Positions 1-11,060 are shown, counted from the stretch's first letter. The stretch: DNA of 64,000 bases from Rotaria socialis (GCA_905331475.1 CAJNYU010000655.1:1-64000); one strand, 5' to 3'. Notes: generated by a model from the letters alone, not told the origin. A program made the numbers and translations.

Positions 1-87
1 CGAGCTCGAAACTTCCAAAAAAATTACTACAATTCCAACTACATCCCAACGAAAACTACACAAATCTACAAAACACACTAACGCAAA

Positions 88-345
88 TTACTTGGAAATT
101 ACGGTAAATGCGGAAATTTCCATGGTTAATCTCATGTACATACACTGGTATATGTATAGATTTGAAGGCCCACCCTCAAGAATGAGAAGAAATTCTAGTA
201 ATTACGGTAATTACCTGGAAATTACGGTAATTACGGAAATTAGTAGAATTTCTTCTCATTTTTGAGGGTGGGCCTTCAAATCTAAACATATATCAGTGTA
301 TGTACATGATATAAAGTGTGGAAATTTCCGTATTTACCGTAATGT
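88..345. repeat. Long inverted repeat (hairpin element)
   Basis: Two arms of about 110 bp, roughly 88-200 and 245-345, are near-perfect reverse complements. Each carries the GGCCCACCCTCAA block followed by a GAGAAGAAATTCT block. The loop is made of repeats of ATTACGGTAATTACC type. There is no coding potential. The CACCCTCAA end is shared with the shorter G-rich/C-rich hairpins elsewhere in the window, so this may be a long member of the same foldback family. Confidence 0.8.
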
Positions 346-870
346 CTTTAGGATTGTGGAGCTGATTTCTGAAATTTCCTAGATGTTCTGTTGGTTGGTA
401 TGTTAAAATATGGTTATTTCTGAGAATTTACTTTTTCAGTTAATGGCGATTTCGGAAATTACAAGGAAATTTCTGTTGGCACAGCTGTGTGTCTTTCGAT
501 ATTTTGTTAGAAATTCGGTATTTTCTGAAATTTACTTTTTCGGAAATCTGAACATACCTCTACTTATGGACTTATCCAAAAACTCCAAATTAATCCCACA
601 AAGATAAATCTTAGTAGGTGCTGACTAATACTACCAATTATACCAAGACTTTGGCGGTTTCAACTTTTAATAGTCACCTATATCATCAATGTGAGATGTT
701 CTTCTTTTAATATAGATATTCTTACAAGAAATGTAGCACAAAACCCATACCCATGATACAAACCACTGTAGTCATGACACAAGCGGCCCTATTCGTAGTC
801 CTATGTATCACAGTTACCGTATCCAAATGACCACCTTCATGTTTCAAAATACGATAACTATCATCATGTA
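346..870. other. Non-coding stretch
   Basis: A/T-rich sequence with scattered GGAAATT-like words that resemble the loop of the hairpin to its left. The one open frame (410-607) shows no recognisable domain. I see no gene. Confidence 0.4.
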
Positions 871-874
871 TGCC

Positions 875-1245
875 ACGACAGTGGTACATCGTACTATGAC
901 TATACTAAGTTGTACCATGACTATGGTACTTTGTACTATGGCTATGGTCATTTGTACAATGACTGTCGTACTTTATACTATGGGTATAGTCGTTTGTACT
1001 ATCACCATGGTACTTAGTACTATGACTGTGGTACTTTGTAATATGACCATGGTACTTTGTACGATGATTGTGGTACTTTGTACAATCACCATGGTACTTA
1101 GTACTATGACTGTAGTCATTTGTAGTATGACTGTGGTACTTTGTACTGTGAGTATGGTCATTTGTACGAAGCGTTACGGACAGACAGACAGACAGACACA
1201 GGTGAATTTCCGTTTCGAGACCCTAGCCTTTCAGTCTAGGGGACA
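875..1245 (+). repeat. 21-bp minisatellite with conserved flank
   Basis: About 13 diverged units of 21 bp, roughly TTGTACTATGACTGTGGTACT, can be followed at 911, 932, 953, 974, 995, 1016, 1037 and 1058. A short CAGA run follows near 1182-1200, then a conserved flank ending CTTTCAGTCTAGGGGA. Because 21 is a multiple of three, an open frame (803-1321) runs through it with a 7-residue CTMTVVL-like periodicity. I regard that frame as a by-product. An inverted second copy with the same flank lies at 45362-45655. Confidence 0.85.
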
Positions 1246-1249
1246 TAAC

Positions 1250-2110
1250 ACGATCAACGGATGGCAGAATCCACATGATCATAACGATAATACTAAGTTT
1301 AATTACAAATGTAGACAGTGATTAGTCGAGTTTCAAAAGATAAATAAATAACGTCTAGTAATAAATGAAACAAGAAAACAACATTTTGATTTCAGTTGGT
1401 TATTTGCCTTATTTGTTTACGCTTGTTACAAAAACTTCATAGCTACTCTGATATGCTTGATAAGATAGATGTGGGTGTTATTCTATCCAAACGCTCATCC
1501 ACATGCACACTATATATGCAAATCCACACTCGCACCCACACCCCGCCACTTTTGACTCACCTCATGCTGCCAGTGCGATAGAAGAACAGATAAATGTAAG
1601 AGCAGGAGATTTGATTTGCAAAACGTGCGGAGGATCTTTATGGGCAGTATTATGATGAGAGCTTGTTTACTTGCTTTTTCATTATGATAACGGACTCTGA
1701 TAGGTTTTCAGAGAATAAAACACATAATCAATTGGGATAGATTTAGTCCGTAGTTTTAAAAATCAACAGAAGCCTTGATGAAATACAGAGTATATGATTT
1801 ATTCTAGCACACTGAGAAGTACTTTTGAACTTCTGATGATGCACGTTCATAGTACTACTACTACATTAATTTTTTCACTTTTACTCATATAACACCCCAT
1901 TGTCATTGTATATGGCCTTGTAAAAAATGAAACGTTACATATTCTGAAAATACTTCAGTTCAAATTGCATAAAACTAGACGCAAGAATGAAAAAAAGAAT
2001 ACTGAGAGGTTCATCTGTTTTGGCGCATCGGTTCAATTATTATGGAACATTTCTTGAATTTCTCACATACTTTCAGAAAGAGAAAATACATATTATCTAA
2101 TTATCAAATT
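1250..2110. other. Non-coding stretch upstream of the dynamin-like gene
   Basis: No gene is recognised. At 1500-1555 there is a C-rich run of CACACTCGCACCCACACCCC type that resembles one arm of the hairpin family without its partner. The last 100 bp should include the promoter and 5' UTR of the gene at 2115, but no clear motif can be named. Confidence 0.4.
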
Positions 2111-2114
2111 TGAA

Positions 2115-3101
2115 ATGGATTCGACTGGAACTGTGTTCGATCCTGCAGCATTTCAGGCTTACACTGAACTGCGAAGGATTGCCAGTGAATATCACCTCGA
2201 AGATGAGCTTGAAGTTCCACAATTAGTAGTAGTTGGTGAAACATCTGCGGGAAAATCTATGCTTGTCCAGAACTTTCTTCGGTTTCCATGCTCATTCACT
2301 GCCCATGACATAGCGACTCGGTGCCCTGTTTCCTATCGTCTGGTTCACAACAGCACCCTTGCTGGAGGCGAGAAACGTGTTACTAAACCGCCAGGTGTTA
2401 CTCATCCGGAAAAGTTGGTAGATCATCTGAAAATCGAAATGGAACGTATTGCGAAGGACGTAGCAAGTGGCTTCAGTAGTCATTGTTTTGAAATCGAAAT
2501 TGAAAGCGCTGAATATACAGATTTTGAAATTGTAGACGTACCAGGTCTTGTCACAGGCAATCCGCAGGCTGATGTACGAGCCGCCGTCGAGGGCATCGTT
2601 GAAAATTACGTACGCAATCCACGTTTTTCAATAGTGTTACTCAAAGAAGCTGGTCAGCTTTTGCAGAATGCTACTGGTGCGCTGCGTATTCGCGAGTTGT
2701 GTACAGCTCCGCAGGGATTCGCTACTACACTTCCACCGCGTCCAGACTACTTAAACCATATGATTACTGTTCAAACAAAATTTGACTCATACTTGTCAAT
2801 GAAAAACGGTACAGACGCCAACCAGAAGATCGAAAATTTACGCAGAGAGTTGGGAGAGACATACTTTGTTAATATGATATTCGATGGCTACTCGATGGCA
2901 GATCATTCATTTGAACAAAACGTTGAATACATCGCTAAGCTACCTGAGCTGGAACGGACGCAAGTTGATCATTGGATTGAAGAGTTGGATAAAGCAGCCG
3001 GGTCGCCACCGCAGGGTTTTCAAAAGTTTAACTCGACAGAGTATCGGCCTCTTATTGGCATTGACGTGGTGCGTCGTCAGATCCAACAACTTTGGCTTAG
3101 A
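2115..3101 (+). pseudogene. Dynamin-like GTPase, 5' GTPase exon only
   Basis: The 329 residues cover a dynamin-family GTPase domain and little more. The P-loop GETSAGKS is at residues 41-48, a switch-I Thr lies in ATRCP, the G3 motif DVPG is near 141 and the G4 motif TKFD near 220. Dynamin-family members normally continue into a middle/stalk region and GTPase effector domain, and are at least 600 residues long. The exon ends in phase 0 at an excellent donor (AGA|GTAAGT, intron from 3102). A 951-bp inverted-repeat element begins 33 bp into the intron. No stalk-like exon is recognised before the next gene at 7.2 kb, so the gene is either truncated or interrupted. The start at 2115 is the first ATG of the frame and gives a normal dynamin N-terminus. 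The family call is firm; the pseudogene status is inference. Confidence 0.75.
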
Positions 3102-3134
3102 GTAAGTACTGGAAATATTAAATGTGAATGTCTA

Positions 3135-4085
3135 TCATTTACCACAAGTCGTCATCCCCAGATTCATCCCTAAATCATATCCCTATTTCTGGAGAATAAA
3201 AAGAATACTATCCCTGCTGGTGACCAAATATGAACTTTTTTGAATGTAAGATATGTCGTAACCATCATTAGTGAACATCATGTTCTACCTTTGCTGAAAA
3301 CGTTTTTTGCCATCAAAGCCAGGTGGTGCCACAAAAACCACAGTACCAGAAAACAGATTCTGGTCACCATAATTCAAGAAAGCGACTCAATCATGTCTCT
3401 CTACGAGTTGTCAGGACTTATTTTTTCGGGATTTCTTTCTTTCAACAGGACTAATTCGTTTTCATGCTATTTTCAAACACTTGCAGTCACATCAATACCA
3501 ACACTCCCTCATCATCACCATCACCATCCTTACACTCACGTTCACTCTCAACTGTACCCTCAAAAGCGTGGAATTTGCACCACAACACATACGGATTTAT
3601 TGAAAAATCTAAATAAGTTCCAAAAAGTTAAGTCGTAGTACCTGCTGCTCTACTCATGGTTTCTCTCTATCTAATATCTCTCTGTCTGGTCACCAGAATC
3701 CTAGAAAGCGATTCAATCTTGTCTCTCTACTGGTATCTCTCTATTTGATAACTCTCTATCACAAGCTAATTAATCTTGTCTATCTACTGGTAGCCCTCTA
3801 CCTGATATATGTCTACCTGGTCACCAGAATGTGTTTTCTGGTACTGTGGCTTTCGTGGCAACTCCTGGCTTTGATGGTAAAAACGTTTTGAGCAAGGTAG
3901 AACATGATGTTTAATCATGATGGATACGACATATCTTACATTCAAAAAACAAAAATCCCTAAATTGAAAAATCCCTAAATCAAAATCGCTATTTGTTCAT
4001 CAGTAGGGATAATATTCTTTTTATTATCCACAAATAGGGATATAATTTAGGGATGAATATGGGGGTGACGATTTGTGATAAATGA
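3135..4085. mobile_element. 951-bp non-autonomous element with long terminal inverted repeats, TA target site
   Basis: The ends are near-identical in inverse orientation for about 230-250 bp. The outer end begins TCATTTAYCACAARTCGTC at 3135 and in complement at 4085. Each end is flanked by TA (3133-3134 and 4086-4087), as expected for target duplication by Tc1/mariner or pogo-type transposases. The middle (3380-3800) is made of diverged CTCTCTAYCTG repeats and CTGGTCACCAGAAT palindromes. No transposase frame is present. It lies just inside the first intron of the dynamin-like gene. Confidence 0.8.
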
Positions 4086-4087
4086 TA

Positions 4088-4860
4088 ACCAATCAGTTTG
4101 GATACAGATACTGTGGTCGATATTTTATTCAGCGAGCCGTTTGTTCTGAAAGATAAACTGGTTCGATCAAATAGACCTCATTTAATTTCAAAATAGTAAA
4201 ATTAGCTTCAAAATTTAACTAGCCTGGACAATATCTAGAATAATTCATTTGAAAGACCATAAAATCTAAAATATCAATATCCTTACAGCAAAAGTGAATA
4301 ACGCCTAGGTGATACCAGGATGGCTGGAAGGATGAGTCTTTTTTCTAGGCATGATGGCACGAATAGTCTCACTTTTTGTTTCAAAATGCCCTCCCGTATG
4401 GCTAGTCTGAAATTCTTCATCATCCTAGGATCCCGCGTAGATAATGTAAATGACTGTTGTCCAAAGTTCTATCGTGACAATTGACTTGGCTTAATCTGGA
4501 AAACTTGAAAAGCAATATGGTATTTGTACTAAACCTCGTCAGAGAATAGTATCTGAGGTTGAATACAAATGCATCCTGATTAATTCGTATGAAAGAGTAG
4601 TAATGTTGGGGATGAGATTCGAACAAGCCTATTTTGTATTACTTATCCATCACTCACTCGACTGATTCACAAATGAAATATGATTAATATCGGATACCAT
4701 TTTGACCTGCTGTTTGATTTATAAAACCGGGGAGGGGGGGATTTGGTCGGTTTTTCTTCTTTTTGTTGGCAATTTAAGGGTCCTCCGCTCCTAAAATTGA
4801 AATTTTCGACAAAATTATCGATTTGGACATTTATACATAGTTAGGTAGCTCATAGTCTCT
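4088..4860. other. Non-coding stretch
   Basis: No coding similarity could be recognised, including to the dynamin stalk that would be expected here. It contains a short G-tract near 4730 and otherwise ordinary A/T-rich sequence. Confidence 0.4.
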
Positions 4861-4868
4861 ACTTCTCA

Positions 4869-5122
4869 ATGCAGCATGATTTAATGGTTTACGATGGGTT
4901 TGAGGGTTTTACAGCGACTTCTCTGAAGCATCAAACATCAAAAATAAAAGTAACTACCACTGCTACAGGTTCCGGCGAAGAAGATGATGATGTTTTGTAC
5001 ATGATACCTGATGGCTATCTTAGTGATTATTCTGACGATGATTTGATAACAGATGAATCAATATAGAGTGTTGAAGATGAAAGTGAGGAGGGTAATGTCT
5101 ATGAGGCAGGCGGTCGTGACTA
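4869..5122 (+). pseudogene. Decayed acidic ORF, possibly CAF-1 p150-like fragment
   Basis: A 65-residue frame ends at a TAG, but the same frame continues for 18 more acidic residues (VEDESEEGNVYEAGG) to a TAA. This suggests one in-frame stop in an older coding sequence. An AATAAA signal follows at about 5158. The segment GEEDDD...PDGYLSDYSDDD resembles the acidic PHGYLSEDE-type motif of the large CAF-1 subunit (CHAF1A). The match is only about 15 residues long and could be chance. No other part of that protein is recognised nearby. Confidence 0.3.
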
Positions 5123-5368
5123 AGCACATACATACGAATTTCATTGTTTTTTTATACAATAAACTTAGAATAATTCATTCACTTCGTTTTGCTTACTCGG
5201 TATGAAAAAATCAAATGTTTTGTTTGATAATATCTTCTTTAAAGGACCAGTTTTTTTTATGCATATTAAATGCCGGTAAATTCAAAGATATTTTTCATGA
5301 GCCAGTGATTTTTGATAGTTTTTTTCCTGGAAGTAACGCTTACATGTGGGAAAAAGTACGTCACACAT

Positions 5369-5982
5369 AGGGGTGTCACATTTTAATTTAAAAAAATTCA
5401 TTAAATCGGGAAATAAATTTTTGAAAATTTGAATTTAAAATAAATTAAATTGTTTGAAATTCAAATTAGTTAAATTTTGAAAACTAGCAGATAAAAATAG
5501 TTTTTGACTTGATTGCTACTATTTAAAGTCAAATTTGAGTATGTTTCCTGTTTTCTAAAGTTAAAACTAGTCATTCTTCTATGAATTGTGCTATTAAATA
5601 TATTTTTATGAGTATACCAGTATTCTGAAGAAGAAAGATGACGGATCCTGCATAATCTGTAGAGAAATTTTGACTATTATGAATAAATATTAACCTAAAA
5701 TACTAGGTTTTTCTCTCATTTAGTATTTACTACTGCTAAAGTCACGTATTTCTCCCGTAGCAATCATGTGTATCCATCCAAACAATTTATTAAATTTAAA
5801 ATTTAAATTTAAAAAAATTTATTAAATCAAGAAATAAATTTTCAAAAATTAAATTTAAATTTTTGTATCAGAAAAATTTTAATTTATTTTAAATTTAACT
5901 TGATAGAATTCAATTTAAAATTCAATTAACTTTTCATGAAGTTAAATTTAAATTAAATATACTGTAAATTGACACCCCTATC
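5369..5982. mobile_element. A/T-rich foldback element with TAGGGGTGTCA ends
   Basis: The outer ends are inverted copies of TAGGGGTGTCA, at about 5369 and in complement ending about 5982. Inside lie long inverted blocks of TTAAATTTAAATT-like sequence (5385-5500 and 5785-5960). A TAGGGGTGTCAA-type end is common in non-autonomous hAT elements, but I do not see a clean 8-bp target duplication. No coding capacity is visible. Confidence 0.6.
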
Positions 5983-5984
5983 TA

Positions 5985-6179
5985 TGGATACCATTTCCAG
6001 TGTTTCTCAATGTCCAAGAATGACATATATTCAAATCAATCAAAGTGAATTGAACATAGTCTGTAGAGTAACCGTTTACATCGATAAAAGAAAATTGCTC
6101 TATAGACTATGTCCACTTACTTTTGATTGATTTGAATATATGTCATTCTTGGATTTTGACAAACACTGGAAATGGTATG
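5985..6179. repeat. 195-bp palindrome
   Basis: Two arms of about 80 bp, starting CCATTTCCAGTGTTT, read inwards from each side. They share CAAGAATGACATATATTCAA and CATAGTCTRTAGAG. The loop is a short segment around 6075-6095. This is a MITE-like foldback sequence with no ORF. Confidence 0.8.
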
Positions 6180-6229
6180 CATACTGTGGTCGGCACCGGA
6201 AAATTAAATGAAATTTGGCAGAGCGGACA

Positions 6230-6495
6230 ATTAGAAAAAGGTTTGGTGCTAATCAGTTTGTACGAAACCTTTTTTCGACTTTTTTTTAAGAGGGTTTCTA
6301 CGAAACCTCTTTTTTTGAATTGCTTTTGAAAGGTTTTGTACGAAACCATTGCTACGGAACCTTTTTTTAAAATTGTTTTGAAGAGGTTTTATGCGAAACC
6401 TATTTTCTGCGAAACCAAAAAAGGATCTTCCCGTGCATCGGCGGGAAGATCCTTTTTAGGTTCGGTAAAAAACGTTTTTTTTAGAGTGTAGACGC
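6230..6495. repeat. Cluster of short palindromes with a perfect 16-bp stem
   Basis: Several copies of AGGTTTYGTACGAAACCT are followed by a perfect hairpin. Its arms are 6418-6433 and 6442-6457 (AAAAAGGATCTTCCCG and complement) with an 8-base loop. The block ends in TTTTTTTTAGAGTGTAGA. That is the complement of the CTACACTGTAAAAAAA-type end also seen near 11680 and 45672, so this is probably one interspersed element. Confidence 0.65.
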
Positions 6496-6499
6496 AGTT

Positions 6500-7190
6500 T
6501 CACTAAAGCTATATGAATTTAGTATCAAAATCATCAACTCGTTTTTCTGCAACGTTCTGTGTAGTTTTTAAATACTGCCTATGATGAAAAAAAATGGGCC
6601 GATTTGGCTACTTATGCGGCCCTGTCCTTTGGTATTGTTTTTACTGGAAAGTTTTCTTTTCCTATTATTTCCATAAAACAGCAGAGCAAAACTGAGAATT
6701 CAGCTGACTTTGGTATTTTCAAATGTACTCTTTCTCGTGGTCTGTAAATAATATTTTTGGAGAAGATGGTGTGCTCGAGATCCAAGTTTCAAAAATACGT
6801 CAAAAATCTACAACCTAGCTTCCAACAAATGCACTCAGCATGAAACAGAAAGCGCGATCGAAGTTTCGATTTTGCAACTAGGTAGAGAAGGACAATTATT
6901 TCTGATCAAAACAAAACAAACCTGCTCGAAAAACCTTTTGTTTTGATGAAGTTATGGGACTTTTACTGAAAGCACCCCCATATAGATCTGCTTCACGGTT
7001 AATTTTTATTTTTTGTGAAGCACATTTCTAAGCCAATAACTTTCTTACTACATGAGCTAGCGGGATCAACGAAAAGTCATTTTGTAGCGCGTGTTTTACT
7101 GCATCTCCTCTATAAAGACGAATTTTCAACCGTGTGTTTTGTTAAAGAAAAATTTATTATACAAATCGAGTCAGGACTACTGGCCCACCC
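6500..7190. other. Intergenic region upstream of the kinase-RING-VWA-Hint gene
   Basis: No gene is recognised. It should contain the promoter of the next gene. The open frame at 7015-7197 has no domain similarity and ends in the leader of that gene. Confidence 0.4.
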
Positions 7191-7246
7191 CTTATGAGCG
7201 TGAGGGTGAGTTGTATATCCCTAGTTTTTGTTTTGTTTTTTGGTAG

Positions 7247-10200
7247 ATGTCGAATCCAGCACAAAAAATCGTCCTTCTGATTGGTCCTCCAGGCAGTGGC
7301 AAAGGTACCTTGGGACACGCTGCTGCCGCCAAGTTGCCCAACGTTCTCCATATTTCATTCGGTGATTTTGTTCGTGATGAAATGCAAGACCCAAACAGTC
7401 GATTTGGCAAGAGTGTTTCCCCTTTCGTGCACAGAGGCGAGCTCATCCCGGACAATATCATGCTCGATATCTTCAGCCGTCGTCTCCAGCAACCCGATGC
7501 TTTGGCTTCGTCTACCATTCTTCTTGATGGTTTTCCTCGCACTCGGCATCAAGCCAAGGCCTTGAACAAAATGCTTACAGTTGATCGTGTCGTTCTCCTG
7601 CAGGCGCAAGAAGAGTTGTGCGTTGATCGTATCAATCATCGTCGAATTGATCCAGTCAGTCATCTCAGTTATCACACGCTACTGATTCCTGCACCGACTG
7701 CCGAAGTAGCAGCACGTCTCATTCGACGCGAAACTGATCTGGAGGAAAACAAAATCCGTGGTCGTCTTCAATTTTTCCAGCAGAATTTGGCTTCGATTCT
7801 GGCCGTTTTCCCTGGCAAGCTCTTTGCTCTCAATTCGGCGGTCAGTATCCAGGAAGAGTTGTCCGCGTTGCAGCAAATCCTGTCTGAGCCCATCGTCGTT
7901 GAGGCTCGCAAAGATCCGGATCCTTCATCAATGGCTGCCGATCCCAATTCGAACAACAAAGTTGCTAAACTATTGTGTGTTGTTTGCATGGACAAAGAAG
8001 CGGATGGAGTGGTCTTACCATGTGGTCATCTCTGCGGTTGTGAAGCCTGCTTGAAGATGTTGCTCAACAGTGGAGCCAAGTGTCCCATTTGTCGTGGACA
8101 CATGAACTCGGTTGTCAAAGTATTCCAGAGTGGAGTTGTGGGAGAAGACATACAAGTAGAGCAAGAACATCCTGAGGTTGTGCCTGCACAGGTTGGTTGT
8201 TTGCATTTTTTTTGTGGTTGGGTTTTGAATTGTTCACTGCTACTGGATCGTTTACTTCAAATCATCTTTTTTTGTTTTTCATATTCATTCAGGATGAGGA
8301 TGATGGAAATTGGTCCTTGGCACAGCAATCCCTGTCTGTTGCATTTGAGGGTACATCTTTGTCCTCCGCTCGCCCTGCTCTCTCCATAGCTCCAGCTGTC
8401 AACTGGGTCAATGATCAAGTCCCTGTCCCCATTGCCGTTTCCATTGCTATTCCGAACGTGACTCAGCGTTCACAAGTGGATATTTGTTGTGTCATTGATG
8501 TGAGTGGCTCTATGGGGGAAGATGCCAAATTCCAGGACCCGAAAGATGCCTCCAAATTTGTCAGTGAAGGTATGAACCAACTGGACATTGTCAAGCATTC
8601 GGTCAAGGCAGTCATTCACACATTGACTGATCAAGATCGTCTCAGTTTAGTGGCCTTTCATGATGACGCGCGTTCGGTCTTTACGCTTTCTGAAATGAAT
8701 GAGGGTGGAAAGAGGCAAGCCATTGATGCTCTGGAGGCGTTGGAGCCACAAAACTCCACCAATATTTGGTATGATTCTTTTTTGTTTGTTTGTGTGAAAT
8801 TGATATTCATATCTTTGTTTTTTTTGTTTTTGTTTGTTCCAGGGCGGGCCTGGAAGCTGGTCTTGAATCTCTTCGCACTGCTCGTGCGTCTCCACGACGT
8901 TGTTTCATTTTGATTCTCACGGATGGTCAACCCACGATCTCTCCTCCTGCTGGAGAGAATATGGCTTTGCGCTCTTATTTTGAAGCTCATGTTGGATTCA
9001 CTTGCAGTGTCTCGACTTTCGGATTTGGATATGAACTCAAGAGCAAGATGCTATTGGATGTGGCCAGAGAAGGCAAAGGCACCTTTGCATTTATCCCTGA
9101 TGCCAAAATTGTGGGTACTTGTTTCGTGAATTTTGTGGCCAATGCTTGTACCAACCTAGCATTGGATGCCAAAGTGCATTTGGAACCACAAAATGGGGCT
9201 ATTTTCCCTCCTGTATTGCATTCTTCCTTTCAGCAAGTGCCTTGGGGTTTGGTCTTTGATTTAGGACCACTGCACTTTGGTAGTCATCGAGATCTGATTG
9301 TACCTATGAAGATTCCCGTCGGTGTTCACGACCATCACCATTCGTTTCTCAAAGTCACTGTGGAATGGAACTCTGAAAACAACAACCACAAAGAATCCTT
9401 GATTGGTTCTGATTTCGTGGTGACTGCCGATGCATTAGCTGCTTTTGCGCGTATGTCCACTGTTCATTCGTTGGAACAAGTCATCGACAAGTGTGATACT
9501 ATCGACCCAGCCGGACCTAAAATCTTGAAAACTCTGATTGGGCAGCTCATTGGATTGGAAGCGACAGCGAAAGATGCTCGTATTACAGCTTTGTTGAAAG
9601 GCGATTTGCAAGAAAGAATCAGCAAAGCCGTTTCTACTGTGGAACGATACAAACGATGGGGAGCGCACTATTTGCGAGCGATTTTGAGATCGCATGAATA
9701 TCAAATGAGGACCAATTTCAGTATGTTTTTTGTTTGTGTTTATGTTTTTTTTTGGGGGGGGGGGCATTGATTTTCATTTTCTTTACTTGTTTTTGTTCTA
9801 TCTCTTTCGCAGTGGACCCAGGTCTTCAAGTCTATGGCGGTGCTCTATTTTCCGAATTAGTTCATTCTGGTGGCGAGATTTTTAAAGGATTGCCTTTGAA
9901 AAAGTACTCTGACCGTGATGCCAACAGCCACAACAATAACAGTGACAACAATGTTATAGGTGCTGCTGTGGCTGATAATTATTATGCTGGTAACAGTGGA
10001 GGTTGCTTCAGTGGTGAATGTGTTGTGCAATGCAAAGGACAAGATGAAATGGTCAGCGAGAAACAGCTCTCTCAGGTTGGTGGTGATTTGTTTTTTGTTT
10101 GTTTGTCTTCATTGCATTGTATTGTGTTCTTTCTTTCTTCTCGAGGTTCGTTCTGGCGATTGTTTGCAAGTCGTTGATGCTGCTGGTCATGTTGGTTTTT

Positions 10201-10607
10201 CTCCCGTCCTGTGCTTGGCAGAATTTCAAGGGCGCTTTGATTTGCTTGTTTTGCCCTTTTCCCGTCTGGCTCTCACACCCACGCATCCTCTTCGAATGCA
10301 AGGTTCTTTCGTTCGACCTTGCGATATGTCATTCCCTATGAATGATGATCTGGCTACTCATCATACTGAGATTCCTTCCTCTTTGATTGTGGATCGTGTT
10401 TTCAATGTGGTCTTGCAGCATTCTCATGTTTTGCTTTGCATCAATGGCATGGAAGCGGTTACGTTGGGTCATGGATTTATGCAGGCCTTTCATCCGTTTT
10501 ATTCAACGAAACAAGTGTTGAGGGCGTTAGAACAGAGACCAGGGTGGAAAAAAGGTCATGTCATCGTGGCTCCTCATCATCCTTTGCGAAATCAACATGA
10601 AGATTAA
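7247..10607 (+). CDS. Adenylate kinase - RING - VWA - Vwaint/Vint (Hint) fusion protein
   Basis: Exons 7247-8191, 8293-8768, 8843-9720, 9813-10075 and 10146-10607 join in frame through GT-AG introns of 101, 74, 92 and 70 bp, giving about 1,007 residues. Residues 1-217 are an adenylate kinase: P-loop GPPGSGKGT at 13-21, DGFPRT near 95, and an RRIDPVSHLSYH segment at the lid. Residues 243-285 are a C3HC4 RING of IAP-like type (CVVCMDKE...LPCGH...CPICR). Residues 376-560 are a VWA domain with MIDAS DVSGSMG and TDG near 498. A VWA-associated region follows. From about residue 829 comes a Hint-type domain with GGCFSG (candidate nucleophile Cys) and LTPTHPLR. In known families the kinase phosphorylates NMP, RING recruits ubiquitin E2 enzymes and Hint domains self-cleave. 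The combination is inferred from a continuous spliced frame. An alternative start ATG at 7194 (MSVR, then an intron 7206-7246 ending TTTGGTAG) is possible. No signal peptide is visible. Confidence 0.9.
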
Positions 10608-11060
10608 AATTCAAAAACCCAATTTGGGTGGGACAGATGACTGCTCTTTCTCTCCGAGTGTTTTTGTTGTTTTTTGTTGTGACAATGACATTATTATTGT
10701 GTTTTTTTTTGTTTTAATGGGTTCCATTTCCTTTTGGTTCAAAGGCTTGCATACCTGTGATGGCTTTGCCCAAGATCAAGGCGTAAATGTCCTGTGTGAC
10801 AAAAGGGAAAAATAACAAAGAGAAAGATATGAAAAAAAAACGGTTTGATAATAATCATAATAATAATTAATATAATGAACAAAAATAACAAAAACAAAGA
10901 AAATAAGAAATGCATAGTCTTGAGGGTGTGAGTCATGAGCAACTACGATGCGTTTCCTTTTTGTTTATAATGTTTTATTTTTATTTTTAGATATTTATCT
11001 GTACATATATATATATATATATTCCATATAGAAGTAATTTAAAATAGAAAAAATATTCTA
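10608..11060. other. 3' flank of the fusion gene
   Basis: A/T-rich non-coding sequence with T- and A-runs and a short (AT)n tract near 11008-11022. No gene is recognised. Confidence 0.4.

Noticed and set aside
803-1321. 172-residue ORF with Met-Val-Leu-Cys repeats
   Set aside because: It runs through a 21-bp minisatellite whose length keeps the frame open; there is no domain and the opposite strand is open too.
3240-3638. 132-residue ORF after the dynamin exon
   Set aside because: It lies in the left arm and centre of the inverted-repeat element and has no dynamin similarity.
6418-6457. Bacterial-type intrinsic terminator
   Set aside because: Stem and T-run look right, but the window is eukaryotic and the hairpin lies in an interspersed palindromic element with no gene ending there.
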